From the NCBI GenBank assembly GCA_013042825.1, contig JABDPL010000053.1, forward strand, positions 1-14,701: DNA of 14,701 bases. The letters run 5' to 3'. The position numbers and the translations under genes were made by a program. Below, piece by piece: positions 7,220 through 13,940 of the stretch. The notes beneath the pieces were generated by a model. The model saw nothing but the letters and a program-made list of their open reading frames with translations. It was not told the DNA's origin and ran no database searches. Within the stretch, counting starts at the first letter, position 1. Each line of letters begins with the position of its first letter. This DNA is from Flavobacteriaceae bacterium (GTDB lineage Bacteria > Bacteroidota > Bacteroidia > Flavobacteriales > Flavobacteriaceae).

Positions 7220-7231
7220 TTTTGTACAAAA
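7220..7231. repeat. 12-bp perfect palindrome upstream of sprE
   Basis: TTTTGTACAAAA reads the same on both strands and lies in the 117-base gap between the ABC ATPase stop and the sprE start. It is upstream of both possible sprE -7 boxes, where a regulator dimer could bind, but AT-rich palindromes of this size also arise by chance. There is no GC-rich stem, so it does not resemble a terminator for the ABC unit. Confidence 0.35.
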
Positions 7232-7262
7232 CGAATAAAACCAGGCACTTTTGGGCAATGAC

Positions 7263-7958
7263 CTAACCAGCGAAATGCTGCTCCAATTCCGCTAGAGTGG
7301 CCTCGCTTGTTTGAAGATCCTTAACAACATCGCCTTTATCAAGTACCACTATGCGTTCGCATACCTCTGTGACGTGCATCAGGTCATGGCTGGAGATAAG
7401 TACGGTGATCTCACGGTCCTCTGTAAGGGTTTTGAGGAGTTTTTTTAATCTGATCTGTGTTGTAGGATCAAGATTGGCAAAGGGTTCGTCCAGTATGATA
7501 ACTTCGGGATCTCCTATTAGTGCCGCAACTATCCCGGCCTTTTTTTGATTCCCTTTACTCAAGTCTCTCAGATACTTTTTCTTTCCGAGGACCTCTCCAT
7601 GAAAAAAGCCTTCAAATTCAGCTAAAAGCCTGTCTACATCAGCCTTATTCCTACCCCTGAGATCCCCTATGAAATAGAAATATTCCTCTGGGGTTAAATA
7701 TCCAATGAGAAAACTTTCATCGATGAAGGAAGATGTAAATGGTTTCCAGTCCTCACTTTCACTGACTTTGATATCATTGACTGTAACATATCCCGTAGTA
7801 GGCTGGATCAGGTCGAGCAAAAGACTGAAGAATGTTGTTTTTCCGGCCCCGTTATTCCCAACAAGTCCAAAAGATTGTCCGCGCGGAATGCTCAATTCCG
7901 GCAGATGAAGCACGGTGACACCGCCATAGGCCTTTGATAAATTTTCGGTTACTATCAT
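7263..7958 (-). CDS. ABC transporter ATP-binding protein
   Basis: A 231-residue ATPase subunit of an ABC transporter, acting at the cytoplasmic face. The Walker A motif is GNNGAGKT (34-41). The signature is LSKGNQKK (133-140), a common variant of LSGGQ in ABC-2 exporter ATPases. Walker B with its catalytic glutamate is VIILDEP (153-159), the D-loop NLDP (162-165), and the switch histidine H191 in ISSHD. There is no membrane domain in the chain. It starts 11 bases after the DUF5687 gene, which supplies about 12 membrane helices, so the two should form one exporter transcribed from the promoter near 9472. The substrate cannot be read from the sequence. No clear terminator follows it. Confidence 0.93.
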   Translation of the reverse strand: MIVTENLSKAYGGVTVLHLPELSIPRGQSFGLVGNNGAGKTTFFSLLLDLIQPTTGYVTVNDIKVSESEDWKPFTSSFIDESFLIGYLTPEEYFYFIGDLRGRNKADVDRLLAEFEGFFHGEVLGKKKYLRDLSKGNQKKAGIVAALIGDPEVIILDEPFANLDPTTQIRLKKLLKTLTEDREITVLISSHDLMHVTEVCERIVVLDKGDVVKDLQTSEATLAELEQHFAG

Positions 7959-7969
7959 AGCAAGTTGTG

Positions 7970-9448
7970 TTAACTGGCCTGGCTAAAGGCCTCGATCATT
8001 TTATGTTTTGAAATCATATATTTCCTGGTGATGAACTTCATTAGTCTTTGATGGAACATAATTCCTGTCAGGCCCATTCCAATAATAACAATTACCCCGG
8101 CTTGGAATCCCATGGTAAAATGAAAAATTGCAAAAATTGCCATAGGAACCAACATTAAAGGAATGCCGATCAGCCATTGAACCGCCCCTGTACCCTGGAA
8201 ATTAAATGCTGCCCTTTGGTCTAGTTCTATTTTTTTCCGGTTATACGAACCGCCCCAGAGGATGACATAGGTGTTTACACCGATATTGTAGACGGCTGCT
8301 GCAAAATGGGCCAGTAGTATCTTCCATCCGAAGAAAACATAGGGGATACTCAAAACGAACATAAGCACAACGCTCATCATCATAAGCGAATATTTCGATT
8401 TCAAATAGCGTTCATATTTAATATTCTGGCTCATGAGTAATTTATAATAGCTGCTATCCCATGCCGGTATGAACTGTCCGAAGTTTATAAGGAAGATCCC
8501 CGTAACAAAAATACCTATGAAGACAAAGAACCATTCCCATTTCAGATATAAGGGATTGGGATAAAAGAATAGTCCGTATAGCAGCCCGATCACAAGCATC
8601 CATATCGCCGATTTCGAGCGTTTGTTTCTCAGGATAAGACGGATGTCTAATTGCATAAATGGAGCGATATCTCCAAATTTCCTGGTCCATTCCAGATTGG
8701 TTGTTTTAGCTTCACTTTTCTTCGATTGAAGCGAATTATCGATATAGAGTTTCTTCTTCAGTATCCTGAAATTCAATATATATAATACAACCAGGGCTCC
8801 CGCCGGAACAATCAACAAATAGAGGGACTCTGAAAGCGCGATCAGTCCGTTACCGATAATATCGCCCAAAGAGATGATATTAAAATAATTAAGCGCATAA
8901 AGACCTCCGGCAATCAGAATCACCGGCAGGAAGGGTAATTCGGTTTCAGAGGCGATACTTTCAATTATGAAATTGAGGAAGTTTATTATCAATACGATCA
9001 GGATCAGTGCCAGTAACCAACTCAGAATCTTTATCAGCGGATAATCATTGGCGATCAGCATGGTACTGAAAGGAACAAAGGCGAAAAGGGGCAGGAAATT
9101 AAAGAATGACAGGGCTGATTTTCCAAGCACAAAGTTGATGACCGCTCGCCGTTTTACAGGTAAGGTCAGCAAAGGCTTTACGCTCATTACCGGTAATTTC
9201 TGAAAGAAAAACCTCAGTAACAGGTCGGCCAATATCCAATAAAACAGGAAACCATTAAAAACTACAAACGGATCGCTTTCGGGATAAATCTTATTTAATA
9301 AAGGATACATGGCAACCCCCAGGATTAAAAAGGTCGCGATGAAATAAAGAGCAAAGAAGAGCAGGAAAACGTTCATAAGTACATTCTTCTGCCAGTAAGA
9401 CGATCGGAAATACTGTTTCCACTCGAGATTTACAAATTGCTTGACCAT
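7970..9448 (-). CDS. DUF5687 membrane protein, probable ABC-2 type permease with internal duplication
   Basis: A 492-residue integral membrane protein with about 12 hydrophobic helices. I start it at the ATG at 9448 (MVKQFVNLEWKQYF); an upstream in-frame extension to 9562 is basic, atypical and overlaps the divergent gene and both promoters. Two halves are visible. Each begins with an amphipathic stretch ending in Arg (LEWKQYFRSSYWQ at 8-20; LDIRLILRNKRSK at 267-279), followed by six helices. Each also has a cytoplasmic LL..(P)..R/K..K element (LLTLPVKRRAVINFVLGK, 93-110; LLMSQNIKYERYLKSK, 337-352) like the one in ABC-2 permeases. A single chain could therefore make a complete transport channel with the ATPase encoded next. 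The substrate is unknown. Confidence 0.85.
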   Translation of the reverse strand: MVKQFVNLEWKQYFRSSYWQKNVLMNVFLLFFALYFIATFLILGVAMYPLLNKIYPESDPFVVFNGFLFYWILADLLLRFFFQKLPVMSVKPLLTLPVKRRAVINFVLGKSALSFFNFLPLFAFVPFSTMLIANDYPLIKILSWLLALILIVLIINFLNFIIESIASETELPFLPVILIAGGLYALNYFNIISLGDIIGNGLIALSESLYLLIVPAGALVVLYILNFRILKKKLYIDNSLQSKKSEAKTTNLEWTRKFGDIAPFMQLDIRLILRNKRSKSAIWMLVIGLLYGLFFYPNPLYLKWEWFFVFIGIFVTGIFLINFGQFIPAWDSSYYKLLMSQNIKYERYLKSKYSLMMMSVVLMFVLSIPYVFFGWKILLAHFAAAVYNIGVNTYVILWGGSYNRKKIELDQRAAFNFQGTGAVQWLIGIPLMLVPMAIFAIFHFTMGFQAGVIVIIGMGLTGIMFHQRLMKFITRKYMISKHKMIEAFSQAS

Positions 9449-9471
9449 AGGCTTATAACGCATTGAATTTG

Positions 9472-9502
9472 TAAACTTAAGTGTTAATTTGTTACAAACA
9501 AA
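9472..9502 (-). promoter_or_regulatory. Promoter of the DUF5687-ABC ATPase operon
   Basis: On the minus strand TTTG (9502-9499), exactly 19 bases, then TAAGTTTA (9479-9472), a 7 of 8 match to TANNTTTG. Transcription would start near 9465, leaving a leader of about 17 bases before the ATG at 9448. This placement also supports rejecting the longer reading frame that begins at 9562. The -33 element lies inside an inverted repeat. Confidence 0.6.
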
Positions 9503-9503
9503 T
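9487..9503. promoter_or_regulatory. Inverted repeat between divergent promoters (possible operator)
   Basis: ATTTGTT (9487-9493) and AACAAAT (9497-9503) are perfect inverted arms around ACA. The repeat covers the -33 element of the DUF5687 promoter and ends just where the -33 of the divergent PaaE-like gene is expected (about 9504-9507). A dimeric regulator bound here could control both genes. No adjacent regulator gene is present, so the assignment is tentative. Confidence 0.4.
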
Positions 9504-9526
9504 ACATTTTTAACTCTGCGCTTCCT

Positions 9527-9534
9527 TATTTTTG
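9527..9534 (+). promoter_or_regulatory. -7 element of the PaaE-like reductase gene
   Basis: TATTTTTG matches the Bacteroidota -7 consensus TANNTTTG at all fixed positions. The -33 side is weak: only T-rich sequence (ATTTTTA, 9506-9512) with no TTTG at the proper spacing. The expected start near 9541 leaves a leader of only about 10 bases before the GTG at 9551. Confidence 0.55.
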
Positions 9535-9550
9535 CACAAATTTTTTTGAC

Positions 9551-10606
9551 GTGATATTTCATACCCTGTCTGTGCGAGCAATAGATCGCGAAACTCCAAA
9601 TGCCGTAAGTGTTTCATTTGAAGTTCCAGAACAATTAAAATCTGAATTCGGCTTTAAACCCGGTCAGTATTTAACCCTTAAGACGCGAATTAAGGATGTG
9701 GAGGTCAGGAGGGCCTATTCCTTGTGCACAAATCCCGCATCAGGTGACCTGCGTGTGGTAATCAAAAGGGTTGATGAGGGTGTTTTTTCCAGTTATGCGA
9801 ACGATCATTTGAAACCAGGAGATGAGATTGACGTCGGTCTTCCAATGGGAAAATTTACGGTTTCGACAGATGCGGCCAACGAGAGGGATATTATGGCTAT
9901 TGCTGCAGGAAGCGGGATAACCCCGGTTATGAGCATACTTTTATCTGTGCTTGAAGAAGAACCCAACAGCAGATGTGTTTTACTCTACGGCAATAAATCT
10001 CCGGAGCAAACCATCTTTCTTGAAGATCTGAATACACTGGCCTCTAAATATAACGGGCGATTCATGTTTTTACAGGCTTACAGCCAAACTCATATTGAGG
10101 GGGGTTTTTTCGGACGTATAGACCGCTCGATCATTCTTAAGGTTATAAATGACCTTCCTTCCCACATCGATCTTAAGAGTTTCTTTCTGTGCGGACCAAA
10201 CGACATGATCGACAACTCAATAGATGTTCTAACCGGACGAGGTTATGACCGTGAGCAGATCCATTTCGAATTATTTACAACTTCTGACGAGGAAAACCGA
10301 GAATCTTCTGAACCGGTTTCCGATGGCACATGCAATGTCAGGGTGATAGTAGACGAGGAGGAAGAGACCTTCACTATGGTGAAGGGTAAAACCATTCTTG
10401 AATCTGCCCTGGAAAATGATATTGATGCTCCATATTCTTGTCAAGGCGGGATTTGCAGCACGTGTATTGCCAAAATCCAGCAGGGTGAGGCCAGGATGCG
10501 TCAGAACAATGTGCTTACTGACGAAGAAGTGTCAGAGGGGTTTGTGCTTACTTGCCAGGCCGAACCGATAAGCTCATCGCTTGTGGTAGATTACGATGAT
10601 GTTTGA
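9551..10606 (+). CDS. PaaE-like oxidoreductase: FAD, NAD(P) and 2Fe-2S domains
   Basis: A 351-residue cytoplasmic electron-transfer protein of the PaaE type. An N-terminal ferredoxin-reductase module binds FAD (RAYS, 54-57) and NAD(P)H (AGSGITPVMS, 119-128; CGPNDMI, 214-220). A C-terminal plant-type ferredoxin domain carries four cysteines, C297, C302, C305 and C335, spaced C-x4-C-x2-C-x29-C. All cofactor residues are intact. The start is a GTG; the N-terminus FHTLSVRAIDRETPNAVSVSF fits relatives, and no better start exists downstream. True PaaE feeds electrons to the PaaABCD epoxidase of phenylacetate breakdown, but no paa genes are nearby. The gene name is therefore withheld: its partner could be another oxygenase, desaturase or hydroxylase encoded elsewhere. 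Its end overlaps the opposing GT9 gene by 16 bases. Confidence 0.9.
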   Translation: MIFHTLSVRAIDRETPNAVSVSFEVPEQLKSEFGFKPGQYLTLKTRIKDVEVRRAYSLCTNPASGDLRVVIKRVDEGVFSSYANDHLKPGDEIDVGLPMGKFTVSTDAANERDIMAIAAGSGITPVMSILLSVLEEEPNSRCVLLYGNKSPEQTIFLEDLNTLASKYNGRFMFLQAYSQTHIEGGFFGRIDRSIILKVINDLPSHIDLKSFFLCGPNDMIDNSIDVLTGRGYDREQIHFELFTTSDEENRESSEPVSDGTCNVRVIVDEEEETFTMVKGKTILESALENDIDAPYSCQGGICSTCIAKIQQGEARMRQNNVLTDEEVSEGFVLTCQAEPISSSLVVDYDDV

Positions 10607-11622
10607 TGCTTGATTATTTGCCTGGCTTTTCTCACAATACTCAACGGATCGATAGTAGCAATGGCATCCCGGTAAGCACCGGGATATTTATTCCCATAAA
10701 CAGAGGTTGGTATTTCAGGATATTGCGATCGATCTGCTAAAATCGCATTAGACGGATCCTGGTGAAACGGAGAAAACCCGGCGTACGGATGGGTAACTCC
10801 CCAAACTGTTATGGTTGGAATACCATAGGCTGCCGAGAGATGTGCATTCCCCGAATCCATCGATATCATTAAATTCAAGTTCCTGATGATCTTTAATTCT
10901 TCTACGAATGACATGATACCTGCAAGAGTAATGACCCCCGAATGGTTATCTGCAACCGCCTTTAATCGACTCTTATCCTCTCTGCCGCCGAAAAGCAAGA
11001 TGGTAGCGTCCTCAGATAATTCGGTTATGACCTCTTCCATCTTTTCGAGCGGATATTCCTTTGACTCGTATGCGGCAAAGGGTGCAATTCCTATAAGCTT
11101 TGAGTATTCTCCGAGCAATGGTTTAACCTTATCCGGAATATCCGGGCCTTCCGGAAATTCAGGCTGTTCGAGTGTAACAGGAAGTTTCATGCTTTGAAAA
11201 ACGTCGGCATAACGCTGATGAGTCGATTTCAATGGCTTAAAAATCTGCCCTGATGTAAGTGCCTTTTTTTCTGATCGGCCTTTGTCAATTTGGTAAAAGG
11301 GGTATTGCTGCATAAAGATCTTCAGGACATTTGAACGTAATACGTCATGACAATCGGCAATGGCTTCTATCCCGATATGATTGAGGTCTCTTGAGAGTTT
11401 CCAGAGCCCGAACAATCCTTTGTGCCGGTCTTTGAGGTCAATTTCAAAGACCGAGACTTTTTGCAGGTCATCAAAAAGCGGTTTAAAAAAGGGGCGCGTT
11501 AAAATCGTGATTTTCAGCTCAGGATATGCAGAGGATAATGCCCTTATAACGGGAACCAGCATAGCTACGTCGCCCATAGCTGATAACCGAATTACAAGAA
11601 TGTGCTTGAAGGGCAGGCTCAT
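10591..11622 (-). CDS. Glycosyltransferase family 9 (heptosyltransferase-like)
   Basis: A 343-residue GT-B fold glycosyltransferase resembling ADP-heptose:LPS heptosyltransferases, which build the lipopolysaccharide core at the inner face of the cytoplasmic membrane. The N-terminal motif HILVIRLSAMGDVAM (7-21) contains D18, matching the catalytic-base aspartate of WaaC. The C-terminal donor-binding parts are GIAPFAAYESKEYP (178-191) with K188, and MDSGNAHLSAAYGIP (255-269) with D256 and H261. The sugar donor in this organism cannot be fixed from sequence. It follows the DUF4254 gene by 25 bases on the same strand, a pairing I recall from other Bacteroidota. Its 3' end overlaps the convergent reductase gene by 16 bases and carries a hairpin that may serve that gene. 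Confidence 0.92.
   Translation of the reverse strand: MSLPFKHILVIRLSAMGDVAMLVPVIRALSSAYPELKITILTRPFFKPLFDDLQKVSVFEIDLKDRHKGLFGLWKLSRDLNHIGIEAIADCHDVLRSNVLKIFMQQYPFYQIDKGRSEKKALTSGQIFKPLKSTHQRYADVFQSMKLPVTLEQPEFPEGPDIPDKVKPLLGEYSKLIGIAPFAAYESKEYPLEKMEEVITELSEDATILLFGGREDKSRLKAVADNHSGVITLAGIMSFVEELKIIRNLNLMISMDSGNAHLSAAYGIPTITVWGVTHPYAGFSPFHQDPSNAILADRSQYPEIPTSVYGNKYPGAYRDAIATIDPLSIVRKARQIIKHQTSS
10666..10692 (+). terminator. Terminator-like hairpin for the PaaE-like gene, inside the GT9 coding region
   Basis: ATCCCGGT (10666-10673), loop AAGC, ACCGGGAT (10678-10685): a perfect, GC-rich 8-bp stem with a four-base loop. On the plus strand it is followed by ATTTATT. It lies 59 bases after the reductase stop, within the last part of the opposing GT9 gene (codons around YPGAYRD). 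The short, interrupted T-tract makes it a weak intrinsic terminator at best. Confidence 0.45.
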
Positions 11623-11647
11623 GAGTCCCGGCAGGTCAGAGACCTGA

Positions 11648-12256
11648 TTATTTCTGACCTCTTAAGACGGGGTTTAATTCCTCGTCATTATACATCTTCA
11701 TTTGTTTGTAGACCTTCATGTATTTCCGGCCGGTCTCAATGTCATGCAAGAGATCGTCTATGGCTGTTGAAAGATCTTTGCGTTGTTCCAATAGCACATT
11801 CAGCTTTTTCTGACAGGCCGCCTTGTGAGAATCCGATGCATTTTCCCTCGTGGTTTCCAGACGCATATGATATATCTTTAGAGCCAGTATAGACAGGCGA
11901 TCTATGGCCCAGGCCGGGCTCTCTGAATTTACTTTGGCACCAGGCTGGACTGTTACATCTTTGTATTTGTCAAGAAAATAGCTGTCGATATATTCCACCG
12001 TATCGGTACGGTCCTGATTAGAGGCATCTATTTTCCGCTTGAGTTCAAGAGCGGCAACAGGATCAATATTCGGGTCACGGATAATATCCTCATAGGCCCA
12101 CTGAACGGAGTCGATCCAGCATTTTCTATATAGCAGATGCCCTATCAAATCCTCATCCCTGTCGTAAATATTCGAGAAGGCTTGGTCAACACTGTTCAAT
12201 ACCTTGTAATTATCAATTGCTTCTTTAAAAATAGCATTGGCTTTATCTGAAAACAT
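11648..12256 (-). CDS. DUF4254 family protein
   Basis: A 202-residue soluble, mostly helical protein of the DUF4254 family, with no signal peptide, membrane helix or recognised catalytic motif. Conserved-looking stretches are LIGHLLYRKCWIDSVQWAYEDIIRDP (split around residues 37-62), the SPAWAIDRLSILALKIYHM helix (113-131), and a Lys/Tyr-rich end. It is the first gene of a two-gene unit with the GT9 glycosyltransferase, so a role in envelope polysaccharide or LPS assembly is a reasonable guess, but no activity is known to me. The start ATG at 12256 lies about 20 bases after a perfect -7 promoter element. Family membership is fairly sure; function is not. Confidence 0.87.
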   Translation of the reverse strand: MFSDKANAIFKEAIDNYKVLNSVDQAFSNIYDRDEDLIGHLLYRKCWIDSVQWAYEDIIRDPNIDPVAALELKRKIDASNQDRTDTVEYIDSYFLDKYKDVTVQPGAKVNSESPAWAIDRLSILALKIYHMRLETTRENASDSHKAACQKKLNVLLEQRKDLSTAIDDLLHDIETGRKYMKVYKQMKMYNDEELNPVLRGQK

Positions 12257-12275
12257 TCCCTATAGTATTTGACCA

Positions 12276-12283
12276 CAAAGATA
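12276..12283 (-). promoter_or_regulatory. -7 element of the DUF4254-GT9 unit
   Basis: TATCTTTG on the minus strand matches TANNTTTG perfectly and sits about 20 bases before the DUF4254 ATG. The sequence 19 bases further upstream (ATGT) is a poor -33. It shares a 66-base divergent region with upp. Confidence 0.5.
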
Positions 12284-12295
12284 CTTCTAAATAAT

Positions 12296-12303
12296 TAACT
12301 TTA
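12296..12303 (+). promoter_or_regulatory. Candidate -7 element of upp
   Basis: TAACTTTA is a 7 of 8 match to TANNTTTG, 19 bases before the upp ATG. No TTTG occurs at the expected spacing; the nearest (12268-12271) is 24 bases away. Support is weak and rests mainly on position. Confidence 0.35.
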
Positions 12304-12322
12304 CATGAACTAATAGCCGCAG

Positions 12323-12985
12323 ATGGATGTTCATGTCATATCGAAACACGATTCAATTCTGAATACATATTTGTATGAACTTCGGAATCAAGAACTACAG
12401 AAAAACAGGATGAGATTCCGAAAGAATATTGAACGCATGACTCAAATTTTATGCTATGAGATGAGTAAATCCCTGGTTTATAAATCAAAGGCGGTCAAGA
12501 CCGAATTGGGAAATACATTCATCGACCTACCGGTTCAGGACCTGGTCATATGTTCCGTCTTAAGGGCCGGATTGAGCATGCATCACATGGCATTAGACTA
12601 TTTTGACCAGGCCGATAACGCTTTTATTTCAGCCTATCGGAAACATGATCCTGGCGACCATTCCAAATTCGAAATCATCATTGAATATCTCGCCTGTCCT
12701 GATCTCAATAATAAAACGCTTCTGCTGATAGACCCCATGCTTGCCAGCGGAAAATCACTCACCATGGCATATCAGGCCTTACAGCATTATGGTGAGCCAA
12801 AACAGATACGGATAATCAGTTTGATCGCAGCCCAGGCCGGTGTAGATTATGTTGACGCTAATTTCCCTGAGCATGCCGAATTATGGCTGGCTGCTCTGGA
12901 CCCCGAATTGAATGATTACGGCTATATTGTTCCAGGCCTGGGTGATGCAGGTGATTTGGCTTTCGGTGAAAAACTACAACATTAA
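12323..12985 (+). CDS. upp: Uracil phosphoribosyltransferase
   Basis: A 220-residue cytoplasmic salvage enzyme that joins uracil and PRPP to give UMP and pyrophosphate. The PRPP loop is LLIDPMLASGKS (134-145). The uracil-binding C-terminal segment is YIVPGLGDAGD (201-211), and the VLRAG motif (79-83) supplies the conserved arginine. The loop reads ASGKS where the widely studied enzymes have ATGGS; the Lys is a mild departure that I believe varies within flavobacterial enzymes. The ATG at 12323 gives a normal length. It is divergent from DUF4254, and its stop overlaps the convergent DUF6427 gene by 12 bases. No terminator is visible beyond it. Confidence 0.93.
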   Translation: MDVHVISKHDSILNTYLYELRNQELQKNRMRFRKNIERMTQILCYEMSKSLVYKSKAVKTELGNTFIDLPVQDLVICSVLRAGLSMHHMALDYFDQADNAFISAYRKHDPGDHSKFEIIIEYLACPDLNNKTLLLIDPMLASGKSLTMAYQALQHYGEPKQIRIISLIAAQAGVDYVDANFPEHAELWLAALDPELNDYGYIVPGLGDAGDLAFGEKLQH

Positions 12986-13897
12986 ACTCGCGACCGGGGT
13001 CAGTATCAACAGCCATACAAAGACTTCAGCAAACCAATGTTCAGATAGGCCTTCAAGGTAGTTCGTCATGATCAAGGCCCAGGGACAGAACAAGAAGATG
13101 AATTCACCACCTTCCTTCAGTGGCGCACTTAAAATTACGATCACAGCAACAAAGGCATTGAATAGCACCAATAAATGCGTGGGTTTTGATGTCTTGAGTT
13201 TTTCAGCAAAACTCTTTACATAAAAAAAGCCAGCCCAAAGACCAAGAGAGAACAGCATGGTAAGAGCAATTATTATTTTAAGGTTATTATATGCAGAGAA
13301 ATCGTAATTGGGCGCTTTGATTTCGGGATAAAAATAGTCGAATGTTCCATGGAATATTATGGATAGGCTTGTAGCGACAACAACGACGGATGAAAATCCC
13401 AATAACGGAATGATCCAGTCATTGATTTTCGATATTCTGAACAGAAACATAGCTGCAAAAACCAATCCGAAGAAAAAGATGGAACCGATATAAAAAAAGG
13501 AGGCAACAGCGACCCAAAACCCAGCATCGAACAGCTTTTTTTTAATTCTGCGATTACTTTTCAGACTAAACAACCTGCGTAATGCGAGTATGATGAACAA
13601 ATTCGCAAGCAGTATATTATCTGCCATCAAAGTTTCCGGGATCATGGCTATAAAAAGTGTGTAGAACAATAGCTTATAGCCATTTTTCAAGGTAAGGGCG
13701 TTCTTTGAGGCGAAGAATGAAAAAACCGTCAAAGCCATAAACACCACCAGGAACATAAATACCTCCCTGATCCACCAGCCCGGCATCAGGTCTGAAGACG
13801 AACTAATATGCCGCATAAGGATATAAAGAACCAGGATGATAGCTGTTACCAGCACAAGCTGAATGGGTCTTGAGGTGCTAAAAAATCTTGTAATCAT
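12974..13897 (-). CDS. DUF6427 family multi-pass membrane protein
   Basis: A 307-residue integral membrane protein with about nine hydrophobic segments. A short basic head (ITRFFSTSRPIQ) precedes helix 1. Other marks are the acidic DNILLANLFIILALRRLF segment (93-110), a basic loop KSNRRIKKKLFDAG (113-126), and PLKEGGEFIF (257-266) before the last helices. I recognise it as DUF6427, commonly found beside upp and purD in flavobacteria, but I know of no function. It has no ATPase, glycosylase or protease motif I can point to. Its start faces the DUF6341 gene across 43 bases. A -7-like TATATTTA (13930-13923) precedes it without a fitting -33. Function cannot be assigned. Confidence 0.82.
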   Translation of the reverse strand: MITRFFSTSRPIQLVLVTAIILVLYILMRHISSSSDLMPGWWIREVFMFLVVFMALTVFSFFASKNALTLKNGYKLLFYTLFIAMIPETLMADNILLANLFIILALRRLFSLKSNRRIKKKLFDAGFWVAVASFFYIGSIFFFGLVFAAMFLFRISKINDWIIPLLGFSSVVVVATSLSIIFHGTFDYFYPEIKAPNYDFSAYNNLKIIIALTMLFSLGLWAGFFYVKSFAEKLKTSKPTHLLVLFNAFVAVIVILSAPLKEGGEFIFLFCPWALIMTNYLEGLSEHWFAEVFVWLLILTPVASLML

Positions 13898-13917
13898 CCA
13901 AAGAGTTCGTATATTCG
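13887..13917 (+). promoter_or_regulatory. Candidate promoter of DUF6341
   Basis: CTTG (13887-13890), then 19 bases, then TATATTCG (13910-13917): one mismatch in each element against the Bacteroidota consensus, at the correct spacing. The leader to the ATG at 13941 would be about 17 bases. The -33 element lies inside the start of the opposing DUF6427 gene. Confidence 0.4.
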
Positions 13918-13940
13918 CATCATAAATATAAGATTATACC

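Noticed and set aside
9449..9562. In-frame N-terminal extension of the DUF5687 gene (38 extra residues)
   Set aside because: It is basic and atypical, overlaps the start of the divergent reductase gene, and runs through both promoter elements; the ATG at 9448 fits the family start.
11602..11892. A 96-codon plus-strand frame across the GT9 and DUF4254 genes
   Set aside because: It is antisense to two well-supported genes and its translation has no family resemblance.
12894..12960. CCAGGCCTGG palindrome near the end of upp as a terminator for DUF6427
   Set aside because: It has no loop and no following T-tract in the needed direction, and it is explained by codons of the VPGLGDAGD motif.
13933..13938. 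TATAAT on the minus strand upstream of DUF6427, an E. coli type -10 box
   Set aside because: The primary sigma factor of this phylum prefers TANNTTTG, there is no matching TTGACA, and the site sits in AT-rich DNA where the hexamer arises easily.
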